NCBI GenBank assembly: GCA_937981945.1
Contig: CALJNJ010000264.1
Location: 1-8,893 of the forward strand
DNA from: an uncultured Caulobacterales bacterium
Lineage (GTDB): Bacteria; Pseudomonadota; Alphaproteobacteria; Caulobacterales; Maricaulaceae
Direction of reading: 5' to 3'
DNA: 8,893 nt
The position numbers were made by a program, and so were the translations under genes. Within the stretch, counting starts at the first letter, position 1. Each line of letters starts with the position of its first letter. This document shows positions 1 through 6,977 of the stretch, in pieces. The notes beneath the pieces are model-generated. The model searched no databases, had not been told where the DNA came from, and was given only the letters and a program-made list of their open reading frames with translations.

Positions 1-390
1 CGCCCAATAAGGAAGCTCATAAACACTAAATCCAAAAGGCATTTGGGTGACGGGGCCGATCACCCATACGGCAACAACGGCGCAAATACCCAGCATGAGA
101 AATTTAAACTTGGCGGAGATATCAAAAATATCGTCGGAAAAACCCAAAATTCCCACAGCCCAAATCAAAGACAAAATCTGCCCAAACTCAGCGCTCAGCA
201 GACCGGACGCGCCCCAAACCAAACCGGCACCGCCAAGCGCTGCTAAAATCCCTAATCCGCCGCCCGTCGGCGTAATCCGTTCATGACTCGATCGCTCGCC
301 GGGAATATCTCCCAAGCCCGCGAATACCGCAAACCCGCCAATGGCCAGAGACAAGCTCATGGCCAGAATCAAGACTTCCCAAATCGTCAT
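1..390 (-). CDS. MraY/WecA-type glycosyltransferase family 4, N-terminal part (cut by window edge)
   Basis: This is the first 130 codons of a membrane enzyme that runs off the left edge. It resembles the family that moves a sugar-1-phosphate from a UDP-sugar to a polyprenyl phosphate at the cytoplasmic membrane, the first step in making many cell-surface glycans. Visible landmarks are an N-terminal hydrophobic helix (about residues 4-24), the motif PGERSSH (30-36) followed by TPTGGG (40-45), which matches the P-N-E-R-S-S-H...TPRGGG signature of the WecA/WbpL-like branch, further hydrophobic segments (about 46-66, 70-84 and 96-113), and the Asp-Asp pair in GFSDD (D86, D87) expected to bind magnesium. 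The ATG overlaps the ispE stop as ATGA and has AGGGG seven bases upstream, so the start is well supported. The donor sugar cannot be told from this fragment. MraY itself is less likely because the signature fits the WecA-like branch better. Confidence 0.85.
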   Translation of the reverse strand, partial: MTIWEVLILAMSLSLAIGGFAVFAGLGDIPGERSSHERITPTGGGLGILAALGGAGLVWGASGLLSAEFGQILSLIWAVGILGFSDDIFDISAKFKFLMLGICAVVAVWVIGPVTQMPFGFSVYELPYWA

Positions 391-1256
391 GGTTCATCCC
401 CTAACATGACGGGCTGCACCCACCAATGGGGACGGGTATTTTGCCAAAGCGATAAAAGCTCTGTCTGCGCGGCGGCGGCCTCCTCCGGGGTTTTATAGAC
501 GACCACAAAAGTTGCGCCTGATCCTGACATGCGCAGTAATTGCTTTTGCGACACAAAATCCAAATCATCCTCAAACCCTGTCAGCTCAGGATTTGAAACC
601 AATGCCTCCAGATCATTTCTGCCCTGCCGGGCCCAATCCAAGAGATCGTTTGCGGCAGGCTGCGGCGCCGGGTGCTCCGGCGGATCCGTGCTGTCGAACG
701 CCTTGAAAACGGTTTTCGTACTGACCTTAAAATTTGGGTTTATCAAAAGCGCGGGAAGCTGACCTTTGCCGGGCTGAAAATCCAGTTTTTCGCCAATGCC
801 TGACATGACGCAGGTTTGGGAGTGCAAACACACCGGCACATCCGCGCCCAATGAAACAGCTATTTCTTGCCATTTCTCATCATTGAGCAAGGCGTAATTT
901 TTCAAAAGCCTCAGAGCCGCCGCCGCGTCTGCGCTTCCGCCGCCTATGCCCGAAGCTAATGGCAGGTTTTTCACCAAATGAAATTTGAGCGCCGGTAATT
1001 GAGCGTGCGCCGCAACCGCGTCATAGGCTCTTAAAACCAGGTTTGACCGGTCTGTTTCAAGCCCGTTTGCAAACGGTCCCGACACGGACAAACTTGTTTG
1101 CGCAGATGTCTCACAATTCAGTTCATCGCCGTAATCGGCAAACACCACCAGGCTTGATAAGGGGTGATAGCCAAAGTACCGGGAGCTCCGATCAGAAACG
1201 AGCCGTCCCACATGAAGCGTAAGATTGACTTTAGCGCGCGCCGTTTCGCTGAACAT
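387..1256 (-). CDS. ispE: 4-diphosphocytidyl-2-C-methyl-D-erythritol kinase (IspE)
   Basis: A 289-residue GHMP-superfamily kinase that phosphorylates CDP-methylerythritol with ATP in the cytoplasmic MEP pathway to isopentenyl diphosphate. The three GHMP motifs are present in order: ARAKVNLTLHV near the N-terminus with K9 in the place of the conserved lysine; the glycine-rich ATP loop PLASGIGGGSADAAAAL (99-115); and the C-terminal LRMSGSGATF (241-250). GADVP (137-141) gives D139, matching the catalytic aspartate, and RNDLE (213-217) is the usual family block. Length is typical (E. coli IspE is about 283). It starts five bases after the TPR gene stop with only a weak AGG upstream, and its stop overlaps the next start, so it probably depends on translation from its neighbours. 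This organism therefore uses the MEP route. IspE makes precursors of the undecaprenyl phosphate that the downstream transferase would use. Confidence 0.96.
   Translation of the reverse strand: MFSETARAKVNLTLHVGRLVSDRSSRYFGYHPLSSLVVFADYGDELNCETSAQTSLSVSGPFANGLETDRSNLVLRAYDAVAAHAQLPALKFHLVKNLPLASGIGGGSADAAAALRLLKNYALLNDEKWQEIAVSLGADVPVCLHSQTCVMSGIGEKLDFQPGKGQLPALLINPNFKVSTKTVFKAFDSTDPPEHPAPQPAANDLLDWARQGRNDLEALVSNPELTGFEDDLDFVSQKQLLRMSGSGATFVVVYKTPEEAAAAQTELLSLWQNTRPHWWVQPVMLGDEP
398..402 (-). promoter_or_regulatory. Ribosome binding site for the family 4 glycosyltransferase
   Basis: On the minus strand this reads AGGGG, seven bases before the ATG at 390. It lies inside the end of ispE and supports translation from the overlapping ATGA start. 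Confidence 0.6.
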
Positions 1257-1260
1257 TTGC

Positions 1261-2982
1261 CTAATTGCTGATGGCTGCTGACAGGCCGCCGCGAAGCTTG
1301 GCCTCTATATTGCGGCGTTCTTCATCCGTTGGGTCATATTCCAAGGCGCGTTTCCACTGGAAACCGGCTTCGCGGAAACGACCAAGCTTCCAATAAACAT
1401 CTCCCAAATGATCCACAATGGTTGCGCTGTCAGGTGTCAGCTCGACGGCTTTTTCCAGATTTTTGCGCGCCTCACTATAACGGCCGAGCTTATAATGCGC
1501 CCAGCCCAAACTATCGATTATGGCGCCGCTTTCGGGCTCCAATTCCACCGCTTTTTCGATCATGTCAAAAGCTTCGGTGAGATTTTCATTTCGGTCGACC
1601 CAAGTATAGCCAAGATAGTTTAAAGCATCGGCATTATCAGGTTCGATCTCCAGCACGCGCTGAAAATCCGTCACCGCTTTATCCCATTGTTTTTCACGCT
1701 CATAACAAACGGCTCTGAAATAGAGGGGCTGAATATTGTCCTTAATGTCCTCATCACTCATGGAATTGACAAGTTCATCATAAATCGGAAGCGCCTCTTT
1801 ATAGTTCTCCCGAATGAGGCGCGCGCGCCCAAGGGCTTCACGGGTCGTCAAACTAGGATATTGACTGTTCGTCTCTTCGAGGATTTTCAGCGCCGTATTA
1901 TCTTCATCCCGGTCAAAGAAAATATTGGCTTCCGACAAACGGGCCGAAACTGCATAAGCCGAGTTCGGATCAACGGAACGGTACAGCTCCAATGCTTCGT
2001 CTTGGCGTGAATCCTCAATCAGGGCCGCGAGCCAAATTTTTGATTTGTCATTATCCGGTGACAAGGTCAGGGCTGTGCGAATGTAAACTTCCGCCACGTC
2101 AAAAGCGCGGTTTCTCAGGAAGAAGCCATACGCCGCTTCGGTCAAAGCCCAAGCGGCTTCATCCTGCGGGCTTAAATTTTCCGGAACCGGCTGGCCGGCT
2201 TCCAGTGCTTTCAAATAGGTTTTGACGGGACCGGATTCAAAACTGCCGTTTTCCTCTTCAAATTTCTTAAGGCTTTCGGCGGCTTTTTCAATTTGCCCCA
2301 GATCGGAATAGAGACGGGCTCTTGAAAGGGCCGTTTCCGTAGGCGCGACGCCCGATGCCAGTGCCAGAGTATAACTCTCTTCTGCTTCCGCCAGATTAAA
2401 CTCTTCGCCTGAGTAATCGCCGCTCGGCGCGCCCATATTGGCTTGCATGACCCGGCCCAGAACCTGGAAATAAGCACCGCCCGGCAATCCGTCCAAAGTC
2501 GTGCCGCCCGCGGAACTGTCGCCCAGCGCCGATTGCGACCAAGCTTTCATGACATCCATCATGATTTTGACCGTCAAATCCGAGGTTTCGAGATCAAATT
2601 GATTAATGGCGGCAGCGTAATTTTTATCGGCGAATGATTTGGTCCCCAAGACAGCCCGAGACATGGGTTCATTGGGGTGATAGCGCAAAATATCGCGGGC
2701 CAAGCGTCTGGATTTATCGGTTTCTCCGGCCGTTACGGCGGCGGTGACGGCGCGGCGCGCCACGCCAATATCCGTTTTATCTTCCGCAAAGGCACGGCCA
2801 TAATATTCCGACCGGTTCTCAGCATCATCAATGTAATTGGTGTAACTGCCGATGAGGTAATCCGCAAAAAGCCGCGATTCCTTGCTGGTCGTGACATCCG
2901 AGCTTTTGGACGTCGTCGTTGTGGTCGCGCAGCCGGCGCAAAGCGCCAGAGCGGCTGCGGATAAAAAGAAATGTTTGATCAT
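1261..2982 (-). CDS. TPR-repeat lipoprotein, probably outer membrane
   Basis: A 573-residue protein with a lipoprotein signal: MIKHFF, a hydrophobic stretch (5-16), then CAGC with the lipidated cysteine at C18. The residue after it is Ala, so outer-membrane sorting is expected under the E. coli rule. A Thr/Ser-rich tether (about 19-34) follows. The mature part is acidic and helical throughout. The clearest tetratricopeptide repeats are at about 415-448, 451-484, 486-518 and 520-553, with the W/Y-LG-Y/A...A...P spacing intact; weaker repeats probably fill 90-400. A TPR protein between ETF-QO and ispE is an arrangement I recall from alphaproteobacteria, but its job is not known to me. It is likely a protein-binding scaffold at the envelope. 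The start has AAGG four bases upstream and lies nine bases after the ETF-QO stop. One oddity is a cysteine at the -3 lipobox position where Leu, Val or Ile is usual. Confidence 0.9.
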   Translation of the reverse strand: MIKHFFLSAAALALCAGCATTTTTSKSSDVTTSKESRLFADYLIGSYTNYIDDAENRSEYYGRAFAEDKTDIGVARRAVTAAVTAGETDKSRRLARDILRYHPNEPMSRAVLGTKSFADKNYAAAINQFDLETSDLTVKIMMDVMKAWSQSALGDSSAGGTTLDGLPGGAYFQVLGRVMQANMGAPSGDYSGEEFNLAEAEESYTLALASGVAPTETALSRARLYSDLGQIEKAAESLKKFEEENGSFESGPVKTYLKALEAGQPVPENLSPQDEAAWALTEAAYGFFLRNRAFDVAEVYIRTALTLSPDNDKSKIWLAALIEDSRQDEALELYRSVDPNSAYAVSARLSEANIFFDRDEDNTALKILEETNSQYPSLTTREALGRARLIRENYKEALPIYDELVNSMSDEDIKDNIQPLYFRAVCYEREKQWDKAVTDFQRVLEIEPDNADALNYLGYTWVDRNENLTEAFDMIEKAVELEPESGAIIDSLGWAHYKLGRYSEARKNLEKAVELTPDSATIVDHLGDVYWKLGRFREAGFQWKRALEYDPTDEERRNIEAKLRGGLSAAISN

Positions 2983-2991
2983 GGGACCTTA

Positions 2992-4653
2992 TTACATATT
3001 CGGATAGTTAGGGCCACCCGCACCTTCAGGTACGCACCACACGATATTTTTGGCCGGATCTTTAATATCGCAAGTCTTGCAGTGGACACAATTTTGCGCA
3101 TTGATCTGGAAACGCGGATTGGAACCGTCATCGTCACGCAGGACTTCATAGACGCCGGCCGGGCAATAACGCTGGGCCGGTTCATCATAGTCCGGAAGAT
3201 TAGCCGCGATCGGAATACTCTCATCAATTAAGCGCAAATGAGACGGCTGCTCTTCGCCGTGATTGGTCGCCGAAAAACTGACATTGGTCAGACGGTCAAA
3301 CGACAAAACTCCGTCGGGCTTGGGATAGTCGATCTTTTTATAATCGGCGGCTTTTCCGGTTGATTCGGCGTCCGATTTTCCGTGTTTCCATGTTCCCAGA
3401 ATATTGAATTTGAACAGGCTGGCCACCCACATATCCAATCCGCCGAGCATCATGCCGATCAGCGGACCGAATTTGCCGTTAATCGGCGCGACATTTTTAA
3501 CCGCTTTCAAATCCTGACCGACAGGTCCGGTTCGCAGTTCATGATCATAATCATCCAGAACATCGCTTGAGCGGCCCGCCTTAAGCGCAGCATAGGCGGC
3601 CTCAGCCGCTGATTTGCCGGACAGCATAGCGTTGTGGTTACCTTTGATCCGCGGCAAGTTCACCAGACCGGCAGAACAACCGAGCAAACATCCGCCCGGA
3701 AAGGCTGATTTCGGAATGGATTGGTAACCGCCTTTGGTCACAACCCGCGCGCCATAAGCCACGCGTTTTCCGCCTTCCAGAACTTTGGCAATCTCAGGGT
3801 GGTGCTTCCAGCGCTGAAATTCACCATAAGGATAGAGATGCGGATTTTTGTAATTCAGATCGACAATATATCCCACATAAACCTGGTTATTTTCCAAGTG
3901 ATACATGAATGACCCGCCGCCGGCGCGCCAGCCCAATGGCCAGCCCAAAGTATGGGTGACTTCGCCCTCATTGTGATTTTCCGGTTTAACGTCCCAAATT
4001 TCCTTCATGCCCAAGCCGAATTTCGGCACATCGGAATATTCATCCAGATTATATTTCTCGGTGACCATTTTGGACAAAGACCCGCGCGCGCCTTCGGACA
4101 AGAAAACATATTTCCCGTGCAGTTCCATTCCCGGTTCATAATTCGGGCCTTTTGAGCCGTCTTTTTCATATCCGAATTCACCGGCCACAACGCCTTTGAC
4201 TTCACCGTCCGCGCCGTAAACAAGATCGGAACACGCCATGCCCGGGAAAATCTCAACGCCCAAGCCTTCGGCCTGTTCGGCCATCCAGCGGCAAACATTG
4301 CCCATAGAAACAATATAATTGCCGTGATTATTCATCAAAGGCGGCAGAACCAAATTTGGGATGCGAAGAGCGCCGCTTGGCCCCATCAGTAAAAACCGGT
4401 CAGAGGTCACCTCGGTTTTAATCGGCGCGCCTTTTTCTTTCCAGTCCGGAATAAGAGCATCAAGTCCGCACGGATCGATCACGGCACCTGACAGAATATG
4501 AGCCCCGACTTCCGAGCCCTTTTCCAGAACAACCACGGACACATCGTCCCCGCCCAGCTGTTTCAGACGTATGGCTGCGGACAGTCCGGCAGGGCCGGCG
4601 CCGACAATTACCACGTCATATTCCATGCTTTCGCGCTCTACCGCTTCAGACAT
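2992..4653 (-). CDS. Electron transfer flavoprotein-ubiquinone oxidoreductase
   Basis: A 553-residue FAD and 4Fe-4S enzyme that takes electrons from reduced electron transfer flavoprotein (from fatty acid, amino acid and choline-type dehydrogenases) and gives them to ubiquinone at the inner membrane. The N-terminus holds the FAD-binding Rossmann loop VVIVGAGPAGLSAA (14-27) and the E-K-G block (44-46) after the second strand. The middle carries family blocks including HTLGWPLG (234-241) and GGCLLGCSAG (320-329). The C-terminal ferredoxin-like part has all four cluster cysteines: C497 in RYCPAGVYE and C522, C525 and C528 in CVHCKTCDIKDP. Length matches the bacterial family. The ATG at 4653 has AGAGG five bases upstream and there is about nine residues of lead-in before the flavin fold. 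It is the first gene of the minus operon, transcribed away from the divergent region. No etfA/etfB is in the window. Confidence 0.97.
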   Translation of the reverse strand: MSEAVERESMEYDVVIVGAGPAGLSAAIRLKQLGGDDVSVVVLEKGSEVGAHILSGAVIDPCGLDALIPDWKEKGAPIKTEVTSDRFLLMGPSGALRIPNLVLPPLMNNHGNYIVSMGNVCRWMAEQAEGLGVEIFPGMACSDLVYGADGEVKGVVAGEFGYEKDGSKGPNYEPGMELHGKYVFLSEGARGSLSKMVTEKYNLDEYSDVPKFGLGMKEIWDVKPENHNEGEVTHTLGWPLGWRAGGGSFMYHLENNQVYVGYIVDLNYKNPHLYPYGEFQRWKHHPEIAKVLEGGKRVAYGARVVTKGGYQSIPKSAFPGGCLLGCSAGLVNLPRIKGNHNAMLSGKSAAEAAYAALKAGRSSDVLDDYDHELRTGPVGQDLKAVKNVAPINGKFGPLIGMMLGGLDMWVASLFKFNILGTWKHGKSDAESTGKAADYKKIDYPKPDGVLSFDRLTNVSFSATNHGEEQPSHLRLIDESIPIAANLPDYDEPAQRYCPAGVYEVLRDDDGSNPRFQINAQNCVHCKTCDIKDPAKNIVWCVPEGAGGPNYPNM

Positions 4654-4658
4654 ATCTA

Positions 4659-4663
4659 CCTCT
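4659..4663 (-). promoter_or_regulatory. Ribosome binding site for ETF-QO
   Basis: Reads AGAGG on the minus strand, five bases before the ATG at 4653, and decides between that start and the internal Met at residue 10. Confidence 0.65.
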
Positions 4664-4702
4664 TTGTGCTTTTATTCTCTTTTCAAATACCCGGATCGGG
4701 CG

Positions 4703-4722
4703 TAATTCCTAAACCTGAATTA
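4703..4722. repeat. Inverted repeat TAATTC-N8-GAATTA, possible operator
   Basis: Two perfect 6-bp half sites with an 8-bp spacer lie in the middle of the divergent region. The symmetric shape and the position between two outward-facing operons are what a dimeric regulator would use, and the right half overlaps the weak minus-strand -10 candidate. A 6-bp AT-rich repeat can also arise by chance, and no regulator gene is next to it, so this stays tentative. Confidence 0.25.
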
Positions 4723-4731
4723 GACGTTAGC

Positions 4732-4791
4732 ATGGCAAGGGTAAAGGGATTCATTGCCGCGCTTGCCGAACTATTAAGACATATAATATGA
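4732..4791 (+). other. Short open frame (19 codons) overlapping the RimK-fusion start
   Basis: An ATG at 4732 opens a frame of 19 codons reading MARVKGFIAALAELLRHII, ending in TGA at 4789-4791. The stop overlaps the ATG at 4788 as ATGA, the same joint used twice elsewhere in this window. The peptide would be basic at the start and then amphipathic. The downstream gene has no Shine-Dalgarno of its own, so a coupled leader peptide would make sense. Against this, the short frame also lacks a clear ribosome site, and the same frame stays open backwards to 4498 through the antisense of ETF-QO, so it may be chance. Confidence 0.2.
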
Positions 4792-6200
4792 GCGAAACCT
4801 TAAACCTTGGCTGGGAAGAATGGGCGGCTTTGCCTGACCTGTCTTTGCCGGCGATCAAAACCAAGATCGATACCGGTGCCCGTACGTCGGCCCTGCACGC
4901 GATTGCCATTGAGCCGTTTGGCACGGAAAAAAATCCGCAAGTGCGTTTTATTATGCATCCGGACCCGGATGATCCGACCATTGAGGTTATTTGCTCGGCC
5001 AAAGTCGTCGACCGGCGCATGGTGACATCATCAAACGGCGTTGCCGAGAGCCGTTATGTCATTCGCACAAATATAGAAATCGGCGGCCATACATGGCCTG
5101 TAGACGTTTCTTTGACCAATCGGGAGACCATGGGTTACCGCATGCTGATCGGCCGGTCGGCTTTGCGCAAAGGCGTCTCCGTCACGCCCGGGAAATCATT
5201 TCTGCAGCCCCTGCTCAATTATGATTTATATAAAAAGCGATATCGCAAAGGCGGACAACCGCCTCGCCCCTTGCGAATCGGCATTTTGACCCAAGAACCC
5301 CGAAATTATTCCAATACGCGCATGATCGAAGCCGCCGAGGCCCGCGGCCATGTGATTGAGACCATAACGACCAGCCGGTGTTTCATGGCCATTAATAACC
5401 AACAGCCGGAAGTTCACTATGACGGAACGGCCCTGCCGCGCTATGATGCCATCATCCCGCGCATCGGGTCCAAGATCACTTTTTACGGAATGGCGGTCGT
5501 TCGCCAATTTGAAAGCATGGGCGTTTATTGCCTTAATCCGGCGGCGGCCATCGGCAATTCGCGGGACAAGCTGCTCGCCCATCAAGTCTTATCCCAATAT
5601 AAGCTCGGCATGCCCAATACGGCTTTTGCGCGCTCGTCCCGAGATACGCAGGGAATTATTGACTTGGTCGGCGGCGCGCCCGTGGTGGTGAAGCTCTTGG
5701 AGAGCACACAAGGCAAAGGCGTGATCTTAGCGGAAACCCGCAAAGCGGCCACGGCGCTGGTGGATGCGTTTCGCGGCCTGGACGCGCACTTTTTGGTTCA
5801 GGAATTTGTCAAAGAAGCCAAAGGCAGTGACATTCGCTGTTTTGTGGTCGACGGCATCGTTGTCGGATCCATGATGCGAACGGCCAAAGCCGGCGAGTTT
5901 CGGTCCAATATTCATCAAGGCGGCACTGCCAAAAAAATCCGTCTGACCAAAGAAGAACGCGTTACGGCGGTTAAAGCTGCGAAAGCTCTGCGTCTCAATG
6001 TGGCGGGCGTCGATATTCTTCGCAGTGATACCGGACCGAAAATTTTGGAAGTTAACTCATCCCCCGGCCTGAAAGGCATTGAACAGGCAACCGGAAAAGA
6101 TATCGCGACAAACATCATTCAGTGTATTGAAAACAATGTGGGAACCGTGTTTCATAGTCCGGTGAAAAAGGCGCGGAAACGCGCAAAGAAAAAAGCTTAA
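4788..6200 (+). CDS. RimB-RimK fusion: retropepsin-like domain plus RimK-type ATP-grasp ligase
   Basis: A 470-residue protein of two parts. Residues 8 to about 150 match the former 'ATP-dependent zinc protease' family (PF05618), now viewed as retropepsin-like: GWEEWAALPDL (8-18), KIDTGARTSAL (26-36) with the DTGA aspartyl motif, and YRMLIGRSAL (117-126). Residues 162 to about 455 are an ATP-grasp ligase of the RimK kind, which adds glutamate to the C-terminus of ribosomal protein S6 in E. coli: IPRIG (223-227), NSRDK (257-261), VVVKLLESTQGKGV (299-312), QEF (338-340), DIRCFVV (348-354), RSNIHQGG (372-379) and the metal-binding EVNSSPGL (421-428). The protein ends in a strongly basic tail (460-470). 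In pseudomonads these activities are separate RimB and RimK proteins. ATG 4788 is the only start in frame after the stop at 4728. There is no Shine-Dalgarno. The substrate is inferred, not shown; other RimK-like ligases act on different acceptors. Confidence 0.92.
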   Translation: MSETLNLGWEEWAALPDLSLPAIKTKIDTGARTSALHAIAIEPFGTEKNPQVRFIMHPDPDDPTIEVICSAKVVDRRMVTSSNGVAESRYVIRTNIEIGGHTWPVDVSLTNRETMGYRMLIGRSALRKGVSVTPGKSFLQPLLNYDLYKKRYRKGGQPPRPLRIGILTQEPRNYSNTRMIEAAEARGHVIETITTSRCFMAINNQQPEVHYDGTALPRYDAIIPRIGSKITFYGMAVVRQFESMGVYCLNPAAAIGNSRDKLLAHQVLSQYKLGMPNTAFARSSRDTQGIIDLVGGAPVVVKLLESTQGKGVILAETRKAATALVDAFRGLDAHFLVQEFVKEAKGSDIRCFVVDGIVVGSMMRTAKAGEFRSNIHQGGTAKKIRLTKEERVTAVKAAKALRLNVAGVDILRSDTGPKILEVNSSPGLKGIEQATGKDIATNIIQCIENNVGTVFHSPVKKARKRAKKKA

Positions 6201-6205
6201 AGAGG
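6201..6205 (+). promoter_or_regulatory. Ribosome binding site selecting a GTG start
   Basis: AGAGG lies four bases before the GTG at 6210, directly after the stop of the fusion gene. It supports GTG as the real start of the glycosylase, with a 9-bp gap between the genes. Confidence 0.6.
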
Positions 6206-6209
6206 TAAG

Positions 6210-6977
6210 GTGGAACGGTCACTGGACGCATTGCTATCCTGGTGGGAACTCTCCGGCGTTGATGTCCCGGAGGTCACGGCAAATGCTGCGCGCAAACCGC
6301 GCCCGAAGGCTGAACCTGTCAAAGCGCCAAAACCCGAAAAGCCGGCCGAACAAAAGGCGCCGCTTCCAGATCAAATAAAGCGCGTTGAAAATGCGAAAAC
6401 GGCGGCAAGCGGCGCGGCAAATCTCGACGCGCTGAGGACGGCCATGTCAAATTTTGACGCCGGTGAAATTAGCGATCATGCCAGACAAGCCGTCTTTTCC
6501 AGGGGCAATCCTGACGCCGATATTATGATCATCGGCGAAGCCCCCGGACGCGATGAAGATATTCAAGGCAAACCCTTTGTGGGCAAATCCGGTCAATTTC
6601 TGGATAAAATATTTGCCTCGATCGGTTTGAACGAAGATAATTTTTACATCACAAATGTCATTAATTGGCGGCCGCCCGGCAATCGTAATCCGACCGCGGA
6701 AGAGATCGAAATCTGCCGCCCGTTTCTGCAAAAACATATTGCCCTCATTGAGCCGAAAATCATTGTTTTAGTAGGCGGAATTTCTTTCACGGCTCTGACC
6801 GGCGGCAGCGGTATTATGAAAAATCGCGGCCAATGGACCGGTCTGACCATTGACGAAAAAGACATCCCCGCCCTACCGGTTTATCACCCGGCTTTTCTGC
6901 TAAGAAGACCGGAACTCAAAAAAGATATGTGGCATGACATGCTCTCCTTAAGAGCAAAAATTGCGGAACTGACATGA
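6210..6977 (+). CDS. Uracil-DNA glycosylase, family 4-like, lacking the iron-sulfur cysteines
   Basis: A 255-residue enzyme expected to remove uracil from DNA (base excision repair). Family landmarks: GNPDADIMIIGEAPG (99-113) with the catalytic-site motif, GRDEDIQGKPFVGKSG (113-128), YITNVINWRPPGNR (146-159), CRPFLQKHI (169-177), and the distal HPAFLL (226-231). The family 4 iron-sulfur cluster normally needs four cysteines: a CxxC before GNP, one in the 'KCRPP' block and one in 'CRPFL'. Here the first pair reads FDAGE (82-86), the third site is W153, and only C169 remains; it is the only cysteine in the protein. A 4Fe-4S cluster held by these sites is therefore excluded. A proline/lysine-rich linker (about 29-55) separates a short N-terminal helix from the catalytic part. 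The start is GTG 6210 with AGAGG. The stop overlaps the next gene as ATGA. I recall cluster-free relatives from alphaproteobacteria. Confidence 0.92.
   Translation: MERSLDALLSWWELSGVDVPEVTANAARKPRPKAEPVKAPKPEKPAEQKAPLPDQIKRVENAKTAASGAANLDALRTAMSNFDAGEISDHARQAVFSRGNPDADIMIIGEAPGRDEDIQGKPFVGKSGQFLDKIFASIGLNEDNFYITNVINWRPPGNRNPTAEEIEICRPFLQKHIALIEPKIIVLVGGISFTALTGGSGIMKNRGQWTGLTIDEKDIPALPVYHPAFLLRRPELKKDMWHDMLSLRAKIAELT

Larger units (their letters stand above)
4654..4787. promoter_or_regulatory. Divergent intergenic region with presumed promoters of both operons
   Basis: This 134-bp stretch separates the two divergently transcribed operons, so the promoters of both should lie here or close by. 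The base composition is more AT-rich than the genes. I see no pair of strong -35/-10 boxes. The best minus-strand candidate is TTTACC, 17 bases, TAATTC, which is weak. A perfect TATAAT at 4782-4787 touches the plus-strand start codon and is badly placed to drive that gene. An inverted repeat and a short open frame in this region are listed separately. Confidence 0.5.

Noticed and set aside
1687..2010. A 107-codon plus-strand frame inside the TPR gene
   Set aside because: Antisense to a strong coding region with repeats and a signal peptide; the peptide shows no domain or start signal.
4690..4700. CCCG-GAT-CGGG hairpin in the divergent region as a terminator
   Set aside because: The stem is only four pairs with a three-base loop and no T-run, and no gene ends there.
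4782..4787. Perfect TATAAT box next to the start codon at 4788
   Set aside because: Transcription from it would begin inside the gene, and the only TTGCCG boxes upstream are 13 or 22 bases away, both outside the normal 16-18 range. It is probably a chance AT-rich run.
4498..4791. A 97-codon plus-strand frame across the start of ETF-QO
   Set aside because: It is mainly the antisense of a clearly coding gene and has no ribosome site or recognisable content. Only its last 19 codons lie in the spacer and were kept as a tentative leader.
5226..5585. A 119-codon minus-strand frame inside the RimB-RimK fusion
   Set aside because: It mirrors the ATP-grasp region, where the plus-strand motifs are unmistakable, and has no independent support.
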